A stretch of DNA of 64,000 bases, from assembly GCA_027307335.1 (NCBI GenBank), contig DAHUXD010000011.1:1-64000 (forward strand). Reading direction: 5' to 3'. The notes under the pieces are model-generated. The model was not told the DNA's origin. It searched no databases and worked only from the letters and a program-made list of their open reading frames with translations. Made by a program: the position numbers and the translations under genes. Shown one piece after another: positions 34,143 to 43,435 of this stretch. Numbering within the stretch: the stretch's first letter is position 1; every line of letters starts with the position of its first letter. Source of the stretch: Acidobacteriota bacterium (GTDB taxonomy: Bacteria > Acidobacteriota > Thermoanaerobaculia > UBA5066 > Gp7-AA6).

Positions 34143-35024
34143 TCAGATCGCCGGCGCGAGCTGCTCCAGGATGTCGGCCGTCGTGGCGAGGCCGCCGACC
34201 TCGTGCGCCTTCTTGCGGACCTCCTCGAGGCGCTCGACGAGCGAGGGCTGCCGCACCTCGTAGAGGACGCCGGTCGTCAGGACGTCGGTCTCGCGCGTGT
34301 AGCGGAACGCCGCGGTGCGGTCGGTCCGGTCGTGGGTCGGCGGCAGGAAGGCGAGCTTCGCCTTCAGCATCTTGAACTGCTCGTCGCCGCGCCAGGTCAC
34401 GCACGGGGACATCACGTTCAGGAACGCGAAGCCGGGATGCTCGATCGCAGCGACCATCAGGTCGACGAGCATCTTCGGGTCGCCGGAGAACCCCCGGGCG
34501 ACCCACGTCGCACCGAAGGAGATCGCGAGCTCGCACGGATCGACCGCGGCTTCCGGGTTGCCCCAGAGCGTGGACTTGGTCTTGTCTCCCGAGGGCGTCG
34601 TCGGCGCGGCCTGACCCTTCGTGAGGCCGTACACCTCGTTGTCCATCATGAAGTAGGCGACGTCGAGGTTACGCCGCGCGGCGTGGAGGAAATGGTTGCC
34701 GCCGATCGCGATTCCGTCGCCGTCGCCGCCGACCGCGACGACGGTCAGCTCGGGGCGCGCGAGCTTGACGCCGCTCGCGAGCGTCAGCGCGCGGCCGTGC
34801 ACGCCGTTGAAGCCAAACGTCGACACGTAGCCCGGCAGGCGCGACGAGCAGCCGATGCCCGAGATGACGACCGTGTTCCAGGGCTCGAGCTGGAGCTTGG
34901 CCATCGCCCGGTGGAGCGAGGCGAGCGCGCCGAAGTCGCCGCAGCCGGCGCACCAGACGGGCTTCAGGTCGGACTTGTAGTCGGCCGGCTGGAAGGCCGG
35001 GAGTTCGCCCATGGTCGTGCTCAT
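34143..35024 (-). CDS. korB: 2-oxoacid:ferredoxin oxidoreductase, beta subunit
   Basis: 293 residues. WCAGCGDFGALASLH near the N-terminus supplies Cys for a [4Fe-4S] cluster; GDGDGIAIGGNHFLHAARRN is the thiamine-diphosphate/Mg motif; NEVYGLTKGQ follows as in Kor/Por beta subunits. It oxidatively decarboxylates a 2-oxoacid with CoA, reducing ferredoxin, in the cytoplasm. Its start overlaps the alpha stop by ATGA, so the two are coupled. In this phylum the complex often serves as 2-oxoglutarate:ferredoxin oxidoreductase in the TCA cycle; substrate not proven. The kor symbol is tentative. Confidence 0.93.
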   Translation of the reverse strand: MSTTMGELPAFQPADYKSDLKPVWCAGCGDFGALASLHRAMAKLQLEPWNTVVISGIGCSSRLPGYVSTFGFNGVHGRALTLASGVKLARPELTVVAVGGDGDGIAIGGNHFLHAARRNLDVAYFMMDNEVYGLTKGQAAPTTPSGDKTKSTLWGNPEAAVDPCELAISFGATWVARGFSGDPKMLVDLMVAAIEHPGFAFLNVMSPCVTWRGDEQFKMLKAKLAFLPPTHDRTDRTAAFRYTRETDVLTTGVLYEVRQPSLVERLEEVRKKAHEVGGLATTADILEQLAPAI

Positions 35025-36799
35025 CCCGCCACCTCCACCCGCGCGGTGCGCGCCCGCACCTTCTCGATCTCGTCGCTCACCTCGGCCGCCGTCAGGTCCT
35101 TGCCGCCCGAGCGCTTGAAGACGTGCGTGCGGCCGGCGGGGAGGTCGAGGAAGGTCCTCAGGTACTTGTAGAACTGCGCCGTGTACGAGAGCTCGACGAT
35201 GAGGAGCTCGTCCACCGATTCGGCGAACCGCTCGAAGTCGCGTTTCGGGAACGGATACAGCATCTGCGGGACGAAGGCCGCGACGCTCTCGCCGCGCGCA
35301 TTGGCCGCGGCGACCGCCTCCTGGACCGGGCCCGCGGAGGAGCCCCAGCACAGGATGCCGACCTCGGCGCGCGTCGGCCCGAAGCAGCGGAACGAGTGGT
35401 AGCGGTCCCGGATCGGCCACATCTTCCGGTACCGCTTCGCGTTCATCGTCTCGTGCGTCAGGTAGAGCGAGTTCGGCCGCCCGTCCTCGCCGTGCTCGAG
35501 CCCGTTCGTCTGGTACATGCCCTTCTTCATGCCGGGGACGCTCATGGGGGACACCCCGGTCGGCGTGTCGCGGTAGCGCTCGTACTCCTCGAGCTCCTCC
35601 TCGGTCGGCTTGCGCCGGTCGCGCACCTCGTGGCGCATGTCGGCGCTCGTGATCGTCTCCTTGCGCTGGCCGACGGCCTGGTCGGAGAGGACGAGCACCG
35701 GGATCTGGAACTCCTCGGCGATGTTGAATGCCTCGACCGTCGCGTGGAAGCAGTCCTCGACGTCGGAGCACGCGAGCACCGCCTTCGGCGCGTCGCCGTG
35801 CGTGCCGAACAGGGACTGCAGGAGATCCGACTGCTCGCTCTTCGTGGGATTGCCGGTCGAGGGGCCGCCGCGCTGGACGTCGATGATGACGACCGGCACC
35901 TCGGCCATCGAGGCGAGGCCGATCATCTCGATCATCAGGGAGAGCCCGGGGCCCGACGTGGCGGTCATGGACTTCACGCCCGCGAAGGAGGCGCCGATGC
36001 AGGCGCCGATGGCCGCGAGCTCGTCCTCGGTCTGGAGGAAGGCGCCGCCCGCGCGCGGCATCCACTCGCCGAGGAAGTGCAGGATCTCGGAGGACGGCGT
36101 GATCGGATAGCCGGCGAAGAACCGGCAGCCCGCGTGGAGCGCGCCGATCGCCGCGGCCTCGTTGCCGGAGAGGAGCAGGCGCGAGGGGCCGGGCTCGTAG
36201 TCGAGGCGGCGGGACTCGAACGTCTTCCGCCGCGACTCGGCGAACTCGAGGCCCGACTGGAACGCGCGGCCGACCGCCTCGAGGACGGCGGCCTTCTTGC
36301 GGCCGAACTTGCGCGCGAGCGCGCGCTGGAGCTTCTCCGTCGGCAGGCCGAGGAGGCCGCCGAGGATCCCGAGCGCCACCACGTTCTTCGATCCGGGCGC
36401 GCCGGTCGCGGTCTTCGAGAGCTCCGCGAAGGGGACCTGGAGGAAGGTCAGGTCGTCGCCGCCGATCACGCCGAGATCCTCGGCCGACGGCGGTTCCTCG
36501 CTCGCCTCGCCGAGGATCACCGCGCCGGGCGCCACCGAGATCTCGCCGCGGAAGCGCTTGTAGTCGTTCCAGCTGAAGACGACGAGCACGTCGACCGCCG
36601 CCCCCTGCGAGTAGATCCGGCTCGAGGCGACGCGCACCGTGCACGACGACTCGCCGCCCCGGATCTGCGGCCCGTACGCCTCCGTCTTGATGACGTTGAG
36701 CCCCTCGTGCGCGGCGACCTGCGCGATCAGCTCGCCCAGCGTGACGACACCGTCCCCTCCCGACCCCACCACAGTGATCGTGACGTCTTTCGTAGCCAT
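35021..36799 (-). CDS. korA: 2-oxoacid:ferredoxin oxidoreductase, fused gamma-alpha subunit
   Basis: 592 residues from ATG 36799. The N-terminal ~180 residues form the gamma domain (VGSGGDGVVTLGELIAQ... RGGESSCTVRV). The alpha part follows from about 205 (GNEAAAIGALHAGCRFFAGY). YPITPSSEIL and TSGPGLSLMIEMIGLASMAE are conserved Kor/Por alpha motifs that position the 2-oxoacid and the thiamine. A gamma-alpha fusion is normal for KorA. The palindrome at 36838-36853, 39 nt upstream of the start, is the likely control site of the operon. Confidence 0.93.
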   Translation of the reverse strand: MATKDVTITVVGSGGDGVVTLGELIAQVAAHEGLNVIKTEAYGPQIRGGESSCTVRVASSRIYSQGAAVDVLVVFSWNDYKRFRGEISVAPGAVILGEASEEPPSAEDLGVIGGDDLTFLQVPFAELSKTATGAPGSKNVVALGILGGLLGLPTEKLQRALARKFGRKKAAVLEAVGRAFQSGLEFAESRRKTFESRRLDYEPGPSRLLLSGNEAAAIGALHAGCRFFAGYPITPSSEILHFLGEWMPRAGGAFLQTEDELAAIGACIGASFAGVKSMTATSGPGLSLMIEMIGLASMAEVPVVIIDVQRGGPSTGNPTKSEQSDLLQSLFGTHGDAPKAVLACSDVEDCFHATVEAFNIAEEFQIPVLVLSDQAVGQRKETITSADMRHEVRDRRKPTEEELEEYERYRDTPTGVSPMSVPGMKKGMYQTNGLEHGEDGRPNSLYLTHETMNAKRYRKMWPIRDRYHSFRCFGPTRAEVGILCWGSSAGPVQEAVAAANARGESVAAFVPQMLYPFPKRDFERFAESVDELLIVELSYTAQFYKYLRTFLDLPAGRTHVFKRSGGKDLTAAEVSDEIEKVRARTARVEVAG

Positions 36800-36837
36800 C
36801 GTGACCCCGAGTCTCCCCGGCGCAGGATCGCCGCGCA

Positions 36838-36853
36838 TGATGCGGTTGCATCA
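36838..36853. promoter_or_regulatory. TGATGC-N4-GCATCA palindrome (perfect)
   Basis: TGATGC-GGTT-GCATCA, 39 nt upstream of the korA start at 36799 on the minus strand. Confidence 0.7.
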
Positions 36854-36890
36854 CGGAGGCGCGAACTGCGACGCCGGGCCGCGAAAGGAG

Positions 36891-38633
36891 CTAGTACCGC
36901 CAGCTCGTCAGGTCGCCGCCCGGCGGCACGGTCTTCCGGATGCGCTCGAGGATCTTCCCGACGAAGAACTGGTGGTACCGCAGGCGGGAGACCGCGTTCG
37001 GACGGGTGTGGTCGCCGTTCCAGCAGTGCTCGGCGCGAGGCTCGTAGTCGATCTCGCCGCCGTAGGGCGGATTCTTCGCGCTCTTCAGGAACGCGTCCGC
37101 GAGATAGACCGCGTTGTTCAGGTAGTAGTTGTCCGCCTCGCCGACGTAGATGTGGAGCTTGCCCGCGAGCTTCGCGCCCAGGCCCTTCTCCCAGTTGCGG
37201 CGCAGGATGTCGACGAGGTCGTAGTGCTCCTTCCAGTACGCCGCGACCTCCTTGTCGATGACGCCGGTGCGCTTGTCCCAGATCGGCCGCGGGTAGCCGT
37301 TGGCGCCGACGGGGGAGAACACGGCCTCCCAGATGTCCCACTGTCCCCCCGAGCGGCTGTGCGCGCCGAGGACCATCTCGAGCCGGTTCGTCTGCTCCAC
37401 CGTCGCCTGGATGTGCCCGAGGTAGTCGCGGTGCGCGGGCGTCGCGACGCCGCCCCACGGGCCGCTCCACCGATACGCGTTCGCGTCGTCGTACACGTTC
37501 ACGACCCCGTACTGATGGAAGTCGATCGGATCCGGGCACGCTCCCCAGGCGCCGTTGTATTCGTCCGGGTAGAGGATCTGCGCGCCGAGGGCCTCCCAGC
37601 CGCCCGTCGAGCCGCCGTACATGAACCTGGCCCAGCCCGCGCCGATCGCGCGGTACTTCTTCTCGAGGTACGGAATGAGCTCGTACGTGATCGCATCGCC
37701 GTAGGGCCCGAGGTTCTCCGAGTTCACCGCGTACGAGTCGTCGTAGTACGGGTTCGCGTGCTGGATCTCGACGATCAGGTAGCGCGGGTAGTCCGGCGAG
37801 ACCCAGTCCTTGTAGAACTGCCACGCCTGCTGCTGCTCGATCCGGTTGTAGCCGTCGACGTGGAAGCGCTCGGAGTACACGGGCTTCAGGTCGGGATCGG
37901 GCGGCGTCTCGCGGAATCCTCCGATCGTCGCGGGGAAGTGGCCGTGGAAGATGACGAGCGGATAGTGCGCCTCGGGGTGGACGTCGTAGCCCTCGGGCAG
38001 CAGGACGTGCGCGCCGAGGTACATCGGCCGGCCCCAGAACTTCGTCAGGCGCTCGGACAGGATCCGCTCGTGCCGGACGTACTTCGTCTCGGACGGATCG
38101 GGGATCGGCGGGATCACCTGATCGAGCTCGATCGCGAAGGACGCCGGCTTCCCCTTCACGATCGTGATCGCGCGCGGCGTCGAGGTGAGGTTCCCCGGCG
38201 CCTTCGCCCACTGCTGGCCCTCGCCGCGGTCTATCGGGAGCTTCACGACGTGGCCGTCCGCGCGGTGGAACGTCTCGTAGCGGTGGAGCAGGGCCTGGAC
38301 CTGGTAGGTCCCCGGCGGCACGTCGGCGAGCCGGTCGATCGGGTATCCGAGCGTTTCGCCCGCGATCGTCGCCGGCGTCCCCGCCTTCCAGCCGTCGACG
38401 TCGACGCCGAAGACGAGCTGGCTCGTCAGCGGCGATTCTTTGATCTGCATGCGCGGCTCGGCGGACGGATCCGTCGACAGCATCAGGAGGAGGCGCCCGT
38501 CGAGCGGCGCCGCGCTCCCGGCGGCGGGGTAGGTGACGGTGAAGCGGGGGCCGCTGCGCGACGGCCTCGCCGAGAGTCCGGTCAGTGCCGCCGCCGCCGC
38601 GGCGATGGCGAGGGCACGGCCCGCGAGCTTCAT
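36891..38633 (-). CDS. Secreted esterase-D/enterochelin-esterase-like hydrolase
   Basis: 580 residues from ATG 38633, with a signal peptide (AAAAAALTGLSA). After an Ig-like N-terminal region (about 30-175) comes the hydrolase: YPLVIFHGHF (oxyanion strand), MYGGSTGGWEALG with nucleophile S342, then the acid and a His near AEHCWNGDHTR. This is the putative-esterase fold of enterochelin esterase and feruloyl esterases, working on secreted or extracellular esters. Substrate unknown. The hydrolase region is long, with an extra helical insert. Confidence 0.85.
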   Translation of the reverse strand: MKLAGRALAIAAAAAALTGLSARPSRSGPRFTVTYPAAGSAAPLDGRLLLMLSTDPSAEPRMQIKESPLTSQLVFGVDVDGWKAGTPATIAGETLGYPIDRLADVPPGTYQVQALLHRYETFHRADGHVVKLPIDRGEGQQWAKAPGNLTSTPRAITIVKGKPASFAIELDQVIPPIPDPSETKYVRHERILSERLTKFWGRPMYLGAHVLLPEGYDVHPEAHYPLVIFHGHFPATIGGFRETPPDPDLKPVYSERFHVDGYNRIEQQQAWQFYKDWVSPDYPRYLIVEIQHANPYYDDSYAVNSENLGPYGDAITYELIPYLEKKYRAIGAGWARFMYGGSTGGWEALGAQILYPDEYNGAWGACPDPIDFHQYGVVNVYDDANAYRWSGPWGGVATPAHRDYLGHIQATVEQTNRLEMVLGAHSRSGGQWDIWEAVFSPVGANGYPRPIWDKRTGVIDKEVAAYWKEHYDLVDILRRNWEKGLGAKLAGKLHIYVGEADNYYLNNAVYLADAFLKSAKNPPYGGEIDYEPRAEHCWNGDHTRPNAVSRLRYHQFFVGKILERIRKTVPPGGDLTSWRY

Positions 38634-38693
38634 GGTCCCTCCCGCGTTGACCGCAGGATATCGGATGCGCCGTTCAGGCAGCGCGGTCAACGG

Positions 38694-39089
38694 CTACGCC
38701 AGGGCGTTGCGGACCCGGAGGGGAGAGATCTTCGCGAGCACCTCGAAGTCTCGATCGTGGTGGAGCACGGTCAGATCGTGGCGCAGGGCGCAGGCGGCGA
38801 TCAGACAGTCGACCGAGGATCGGATCATGAGTCCCGTTCGTCGCCCGGCGCGGTAGAGCGCGACGGCCTCCCCGACGACGTCGAGGTGAAGAGGAGATTC
38901 CACGATGGGAAGCGCGAGCATCGCCTCCCGGGCCTTCCGGAATGCGTCCTCCTGCCGAAAGCCTTGAAGCGCTTCCTGCAGCACCGGCAGGCACGTCGCG
39001 ACTTCCTCGAGATCGAGGATGTCGGTCAGCCGAAGGCGGCTGGGCCTCTTGAAAACCTCGATCCAGACCGACGTGTCAACGAGGGACAC
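38694..39089 (-). CDS. vapC: VapC-type PIN-domain toxin
   Basis: 131 residues from GTG 39089 (VSLVDTSVWIEVFK); another in-frame GTG lies at 39104. The first acidic residue is in LVDTSVW, a central Glu/Asp pair follows, and SVDCLIAACALRHDLTVLHHDRDF carries the downstream acidic residues of the PIN active site. Such enzymes cleave RNA (tRNA or rRNA) with Mg/Mn and are held inactive by the antitoxin. The gene overlaps the antitoxin's 3' end by 14 nt, typical toxin-antitoxin coupling. Symbol by family only. Confidence 0.88.
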   Translation of the reverse strand: MSLVDTSVWIEVFKRPSRLRLTDILDLEEVATCLPVLQEALQGFRQEDAFRKAREAMLALPIVESPLHLDVVGEAVALYRAGRRTGLMIRSSVDCLIAACALRHDLTVLHHDRDFEVLAKISPLRVRNALA

Positions 39090-39315
39090 GAGCGCGCGCC
39101 CCACGAGGACGGCGGAGGGGCCGGTCGCCGCGCATCTCGGCCAGGTTTCCTTCCCAGAGGCCACTGCCGGCGAGCTCGAGAATGCGCCCTGCCTTGAGCC
39201 GCCGGACGTAGTCCTCGAGCGCCCGTTCGACGGTCCGCGAGAAGGTGCGCTCTCCGCTCAACCGGGTCGCTTCCTCGAGGAGCTTCTCATCGAGCACAAG
39301 ATTTGTGCGTTTCAT
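39076..39315 (-). CDS. vapB: VapB-type antitoxin (DUF2191-like)
   Basis: 79 residues, beginning MKRTNLVLDEKLLEEATRL, the ribbon-helix-helix-like N-terminus of VapB antitoxins, and continuing with FSRTVERALEDYVRRL and the toxin-binding tail GSGLWEGNLAEMRGD. It binds the toxin through its C-terminus and represses the operon through its N-terminus. The TTGACA and TATACA boxes just upstream are spaced 22 nt apart, too far for a standard promoter, so the true promoter is uncertain. Confidence 0.85.
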   Translation of the reverse strand: MKRTNLVLDEKLLEEATRLSGERTFSRTVERALEDYVRRLKAGRILELAGSGLWEGNLAEMRGDRPLRRPRGARARVPR

Positions 39316-39358
39316 GTGTATAGGGTGGTTGCCGATTCGGAGGGTGTCAAGCGCGCCC

Positions 39359-40051
39359 TCACGGCAGCGGATGCCCCTCGAAGAACTTCCAGATCTCCCT
39401 GTCGAGGCGGTCGGCGACCTGCTCGTAGTGGTGGTCGTGTCCCTCGATCTCCTCGTACTCGATCGGAAAGCCCGCCTGCTTCAGCCGGTCGCGCGTCCAG
39501 CGGACGCCGGCGAGGGGGACGAGCGGGTCGCGGTCGCCGATGAAGATCGCGATCGGGATCTTGCGCGTGGCCTTCCCGATGATCGACTCGTATTCCGGGT
39601 CGATCGCGGCCGCGTGCACGGCGACGGCGGCGAAGTATTCCGACTGGAACATCGCCGCGTCGTACGCGAGGTAGCCGCCCATCGAGTTGCCGACGATGAA
39701 GATCCGCCTGGGATCGACGGGCGCGACCTTCCGCGCATCCTCGACCACGCAGCGGAACACCGCCGGCGCGATGGGCTCGAAGGACCGCTGGTTCGTGAGC
39801 TCGGGGGCGATCAGCACGACGTCGTGCGTCTCGGCGAAGCTCTGCCAGGGAACGAGGAGGTCGTGCGCGTGGCCGCCGGCGCCGTGGAGGAGCAGGATCG
39901 CCGGTTTCGGCCGGTGACCGGGCGGCGTCTCGAGGAGATACGTGTACGAGCCTCCCTCGCAGGGAACCGTCCGGAGCGTCACGGCGGAGGCCGGGGGCGC
40001 GAGCGTGAGCAGCGCCAGGCTCGCCCCGAAGTAGAATCCGGCCCGCTTCAC
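39359..40051 (-). CDS. Secreted alpha/beta hydrolase (PHB-depolymerase/dienelactone-hydrolase-like)
   Basis: 230 residues with a signal peptide (about 1-23). LLLHGAGGHAHD is the oxyanion region; VGNSMGGYLAYDA has nucleophile S123; the acid is likely in GDRDPLVP and the His in EGHDHHYEQVADR. The last motif is typical of esterase/PHB-depolymerase-like proteins. It acts outside the cytoplasm on an ester. Divergent from the CocE-like hydrolase with only 26 bp between starts. Confidence 0.85.
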   Translation of the reverse strand: MKRAGFYFGASLALLTLAPPASAVTLRTVPCEGGSYTYLLETPPGHRPKPAILLLHGAGGHAHDLLVPWQSFAETHDVVLIAPELTNQRSFEPIAPAVFRCVVEDARKVAPVDPRRIFIVGNSMGGYLAYDAAMFQSEYFAAVAVHAAAIDPEYESIIGKATRKIPIAIFIGDRDPLVPLAGVRWTRDRLKQAGFPIEYEEIEGHDHHYEQVADRLDREIWKFFEGHPLP

Positions 40052-40077
40052 TTCTTTCGACTCATGAGGAGATCTCG

Positions 40078-42027
40078 ATGACGCTCCGCCGCAGGATATC
40101 CGTGCTCTCCGGAGGCCTCTGCTTCGGCGCTTCGCTCGCGTTGGCCCAGGCGCCCGCGCCGGCGCCGAAGTACCCGAACTACCCGAGCGAGATGCCGGCG
40201 AGGGTCCAGCCCGCGACGCCCGGCTTCGAGTACGCGCGCCGTGAGGTCATGATCCCGATGCGCGACGGCGTGCGGCTGCACACCGTCATCCTGACGCCGA
40301 AGGGGGCGAAGGGCGCGCCGATCCTGCTGACGCGCACGCCCTACGACGCGAACGCGCTCACGACCCACGCGCAGAGCCCGCACCTGGCGCCGACACTCTA
40401 CGGCTACGACAACGCGACCGACGTGATCGTCGACGGCGGCTACATCCGCGTCGTCCAGGACGTCCGCGGCAAGTACGGCTCCGAGGGCGACTACGTCATG
40501 AACCGGCCGCTCGCCGGTCCGCAGAACCCGACGCCCGTCGACCACGCGACCGACACGTACGACACGATCGACTGGCTCGTGAAGAACCTGAAGGAGACGA
40601 ACGGCAAGGTCGGGATCATCGGCATCTCGTACGACGGCTTCCTGCCGCTCATGGCGCTCTTCCACCCCCATCCGGCGCTCAAGGTCTCCGTGCCGATGAA
40701 CCCGATGGTGGACGGCTGGATGGGCGACGACTGGTTCCACTACGGCGCGTTCCGCCAGCAGGGAATCCAGTACATCTACGAGCAGGAGGCGACGCGCAAG
40801 AACGACGAGAAGTGGTGGCGCAGCGACTACGACGACTACGACATGTTCATGAACGCCGTCTCGGCCGGCGAGCTCGGCCGGATCCACGGCGCCGAGCAGG
40901 TCGGCTTCTGGCGCCAGATCCTCGCGCACCCGAGCTACGACGCGTTCTGGCGGGACCAGGCCGTCGACAAGCTGCTCGCGAAGGAGCCGCTCGCGGTGCC
41001 GGTGATGCTCGTCGCCAGCCTCTGGGACCAGGAGGACATCTACGGCGCCATCGCGGTGTACAAGGCCATCAAGCCCAAGGACACGAACAACGACATGGTC
41101 CGTCTCGTGCTGGGCCCCTGGCGCCACGGCCAGTCGATCGGAGAGGGATCCTCGCTCGGCGCGATCAAGTTCGACAGCGACACCGCGCTGACCTTCCGCC
41201 GCGAGGTGCTCGGGCCCTTCCTCGCGCAGTACCTCAAGGACGGCGCACCGAAGGCCGACGTCGCGCCGGTCACCGCGTTCGAGACCGGGACGAACGCCTG
41301 GCGGCGGCTCCCGGCGTGGCCCGCCGGCTGCGCCAGCGGCTGCACCACGAAGGCGACGCCGCTCTATCTCGCCGCGGGAGGGAAGACGTCTTACGGCGGA
41401 CCCGCCGCGGGCGGCCGCGAGTACACGGAGTACGTCTCCGATCCGGCGCGGCCCGTGCCGTACCGTCCCCGCCCGGTCGACGCGAGCGCCGAGGGCTGGA
41501 TGAAGTGGCTCGTCAGCGATCAGCGCGAGTCGTCGGGCCGCACCGACGTCGCCGTTTTCACCTCCGACGTGCTGACGGCGCCGGTGAAGATCAGCGGCCA
41601 GCCGGTCGCGAACCTGATCGCGTCGACGAGCGGCACGGACTCCGACTGGGTCGTCAAGCTGATCGACGTCTACCCGCCGGAGGTCGCGGGCGACGCGCCG
41701 ATGGGCGGATATCAGCTGATGGTCGCGGCGGACATCTTCCGCGGCCGCTATCGCGAGAGCTTCGAGACGCCGAAGGCGATCGAGTCCGGCAAGCCGCTGC
41801 TCTACAAGTTCCTGCTGCCGACGGCGAACCACGTGTTCCTGCCGGGCCACCGGATCGTGGTGCAGGTGCAGTCGAGCTGGTTCCCGCTCTACGACCGCAA
41901 CCCGCAGACGTTCGTGCCGAACATCTTCTGGGCCAAGCCCGAGGACTTCCGCGCGGCGACGCAGCGGGTGTGGCACGCTCCGGGCAACGCGAGCTTCGTC
42001 GAGCTGCCGATGGTGACGACGCCTTAG
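40078..42027 (+). CDS. Secreted CocE/NonD-family hydrolase
   Basis: 649 residues, RBS GAGGAG before ATG 40078, signal peptide ending near ALAQA. The N-terminal hydrolase has MRDGVRLHTVILTP, VVQDVRGKYGSEG and GISYDGFLPLMAL, with nucleophile S184. The C-terminal jellyroll (from about 430, e.g. VAVFTSDVLTAPVKISGQP) is the X-Pro dipeptidyl-peptidase C domain. Relatives hydrolyse acyl esters or X-Pro peptides. It sits at the start of a convergent pair with the ECF42 gene. Confidence 0.9.
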   Translation: MTLRRRISVLSGGLCFGASLALAQAPAPAPKYPNYPSEMPARVQPATPGFEYARREVMIPMRDGVRLHTVILTPKGAKGAPILLTRTPYDANALTTHAQSPHLAPTLYGYDNATDVIVDGGYIRVVQDVRGKYGSEGDYVMNRPLAGPQNPTPVDHATDTYDTIDWLVKNLKETNGKVGIIGISYDGFLPLMALFHPHPALKVSVPMNPMVDGWMGDDWFHYGAFRQQGIQYIYEQEATRKNDEKWWRSDYDDYDMFMNAVSAGELGRIHGAEQVGFWRQILAHPSYDAFWRDQAVDKLLAKEPLAVPVMLVASLWDQEDIYGAIAVYKAIKPKDTNNDMVRLVLGPWRHGQSIGEGSSLGAIKFDSDTALTFRREVLGPFLAQYLKDGAPKADVAPVTAFETGTNAWRRLPAWPAGCASGCTTKATPLYLAAGGKTSYGGPAAGGREYTEYVSDPARPVPYRPRPVDASAEGWMKWLVSDQRESSGRTDVAVFTSDVLTAPVKISGQPVANLIASTSGTDSDWVVKLIDVYPPEVAGDAPMGGYQLMVAADIFRGRYRESFETPKAIESGKPLLYKFLLPTANHVFLPGHRIVVQVQSSWFPLYDRNPQTFVPNIFWAKPEDFRAATQRVWHAPGNASFVELPMVTTP

Positions 42028-42032
42028 ACCCA

Positions 42033-42070
42033 CTCCCTCTCCCTCCGGGGGAGGGCCGGGGTGAGGGGAG
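42033..42070 (+). repeat. Intergenic hairpin repeat, family A, copy 2
   Basis: CCCTCTCCCTCCGGGGGAGGG followed by a GGGGTGAGGGG tail, 6 bp after the CocE-like gene and just before the convergent ECF42 stop. Confidence 0.85.
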
Positions 42071-42074
42071 TTGT

Positions 42075-43310
42075 TCAGCCGCCCACCTTGACCAGCTCCC
42101 GCTCCAGGAACCGCCGCTCGGCGTCGTTGCCAACGAGCGCGAGCGCGCGTCGGTACGCCGCCGCGGCCTCGGCATCGCGGCCGAGGCGAGCGAGCAGCCG
42201 TCCGCGCGCGGCGGGCAGGAGGTGGTAGTCCGGCAGATCCCCGCTCCGTTCGAGCGCATCGAGGAATTCGAGACCCGCCGCGGGGCCGCAGGCCTCCGAA
42301 ACGGCCGCCGCGTGGTTCAGCGCGATGACCGGCGACGGAAAGCGCGCGAGGATCTCGCGGTAGAGCGCCGCGATCTGCGGCCAGTCGGTTTCTCCGGCGG
42401 AGGGCGCCTGGGCGTGCAGCGCGGCGATCGCCGCCTGCAGGGCGTAGAAGCCGGGGCCGCCCTCGCGCAGCGCCGTCTCCGTCAGGGCGACGCCTTCGCG
42501 GATCGCGGCGGCGTCCCAGCGCGAGCGGTCCTGCTCCTCGAGGCGGACGAGGTCTCCGCCGGCGGAAACGCGGGTCTCGCGGCGCGAGTCGTGGAGGAGC
42601 ATGAGCGCGAGGAGCGCGCGCGCCTCGGGCCGGCCCGGCAGCAGCGCCGCGACGAGGCGGGCGAGGCGGATCGCCTCGGCACAGAGGTCCCGCCGCACGA
42701 GCTCGGCGCCGGCCGTGGCGGCGTAGCCCTCGTTGAAGACGAGATAGAGGGCCGCCAGCACGCCCTCGAGCCGTTCGGCGAGCTCCTCGTCGGGCGGCAC
42801 GCGATAGGGGATGCCGGCGCCGCGGATCTTCTGTTTCGCGCGCACGAGCCGCTGCGCCATCGTCGGGACCGGCACGAGGAAGGCGCGGGCGATCTCCTCC
42901 GTCGTGAGGCCGCCGAGCGTGCGGAGGGTCAGCGCCACGCGGGCCTCGAGCGCGAGCGCCGGATGGCAGCAGGTGAAGATCAGCCGCAGCCGGTCGTCGG
43001 CGATGCGGCCGTCGGCCGCGCCCGCGAAGTCGGGGGCGGCTTCCTCGGCGAGGGCCGCCCAGTGCGCGAGCTCCTCCTGCTTCGTCCGGAACCGCGCGTC
43101 GCGGCGAAGGCGATCGATCGCCTTGTGCCGCGCGGTCGAGACCAGCCACGCCCGCGGGTTGTCGGGAACGCCGTGCCCCGGCCACTGCTCGATGGCCGCC
43201 GCGAACGCGTCGTGCATGACCTCCTCGGCGAGATCGAAGTCGCCGATCAGTCGGATCAGCGTGGCGAGGATCCGGCCCGACTCGTCGCGGTAGAGGCTCT
43301 CGATGGACAT
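42075..43310 (-). CDS. ECF42-type RNA polymerase sigma factor
   Basis: 411 residues: sigma region 2 ([32 protein letters not shown]), sigma region 4 ([31 protein letters not shown]), then a long C-terminal extension with TPR-like helices (AEALER and EALALVGND types). The extension and the adjacent YCII/DGPF gene are the hallmarks of group ECF42, which usually lacks an anti-sigma factor. It directs RNA polymerase to a small regulon, often linked to stress or carbon signals. The DGPF gene lies just upstream on the same strand, probably in one operon. Confidence 0.92.
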   Translation of the reverse strand: MSIESLYRDESGRILATLIRLIGDFDLAEEVMHDAFAAAIEQWPGHGVPDNPRAWLVSTARHKAIDRLRRDARFRTKQEELAHWAALAEEAAPDFAGAADGRIADDRLRLIFTCCHPALALEARVALTLRTLGGLTTEEIARAFLVPVPTMAQRLVRAKQKIRGAGIPYRVPPDEELAERLEGVLAALYLVFNEGYAATAGAELVRRDLCAEAIRLARLVAALLPGRPEARALLALMLLHDSRRETRVSAGGDLVRLEEQDRSRWDAAAIREGVALTETALREGGPGFYALQAAIAALHAQAPSAGETDWPQIAALYREILARFPSPVIALNHAAAVSEACGPAAGLEFLDALERSGDLPDYHLLPAARGRLLARLGRDAEAAAAYRRALALVGNDAERRFLERELVKVGG

Positions 43311-43347
43311 CTAGTGTCCGATCCCGGTCCTGGCAGGCCCGGCTCCG

Positions 43348-43399
43348 GTAGGGGCGGCCCTTGCGGCCGCCCGCGGGCGGGGACAAGCCCCGCCCCTAC
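43348..43399 (-). repeat. 52-bp cruciform repeat, family B, copy 1
   Basis: Begins GTAGGGGCGG and ends CCGCCCCTAC, with two GC-rich hairpins inside and a CCCGCGGG centre. It lies between the ECF42 start and the DGPF gene's stop, in inverted orientation relative to copy 2 at 45485. Confidence 0.9.
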
Positions 43400-43435
43400 C
43401 GTTCCGGGCGGATTGAGATCGACCCTGACGAAACC

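Noticed and set aside
34084-36853. The TGATGC palindrome as an FNR/CRP site
   Set aside because: FNR needs TTGAT-N4-ATCAA (14 bp) and CRP TGTGA-N6-TCACA; here the ATCA/TGAT arms are separated by eight bases and the inner GC/GC is fixed.
39316-39350. TTGACA and TATACA boxes as vapBC promoter
   Set aside because: The hexamers are 22 bp apart and the -10 box is one base from the ATG, so they cannot form a normal promoter.
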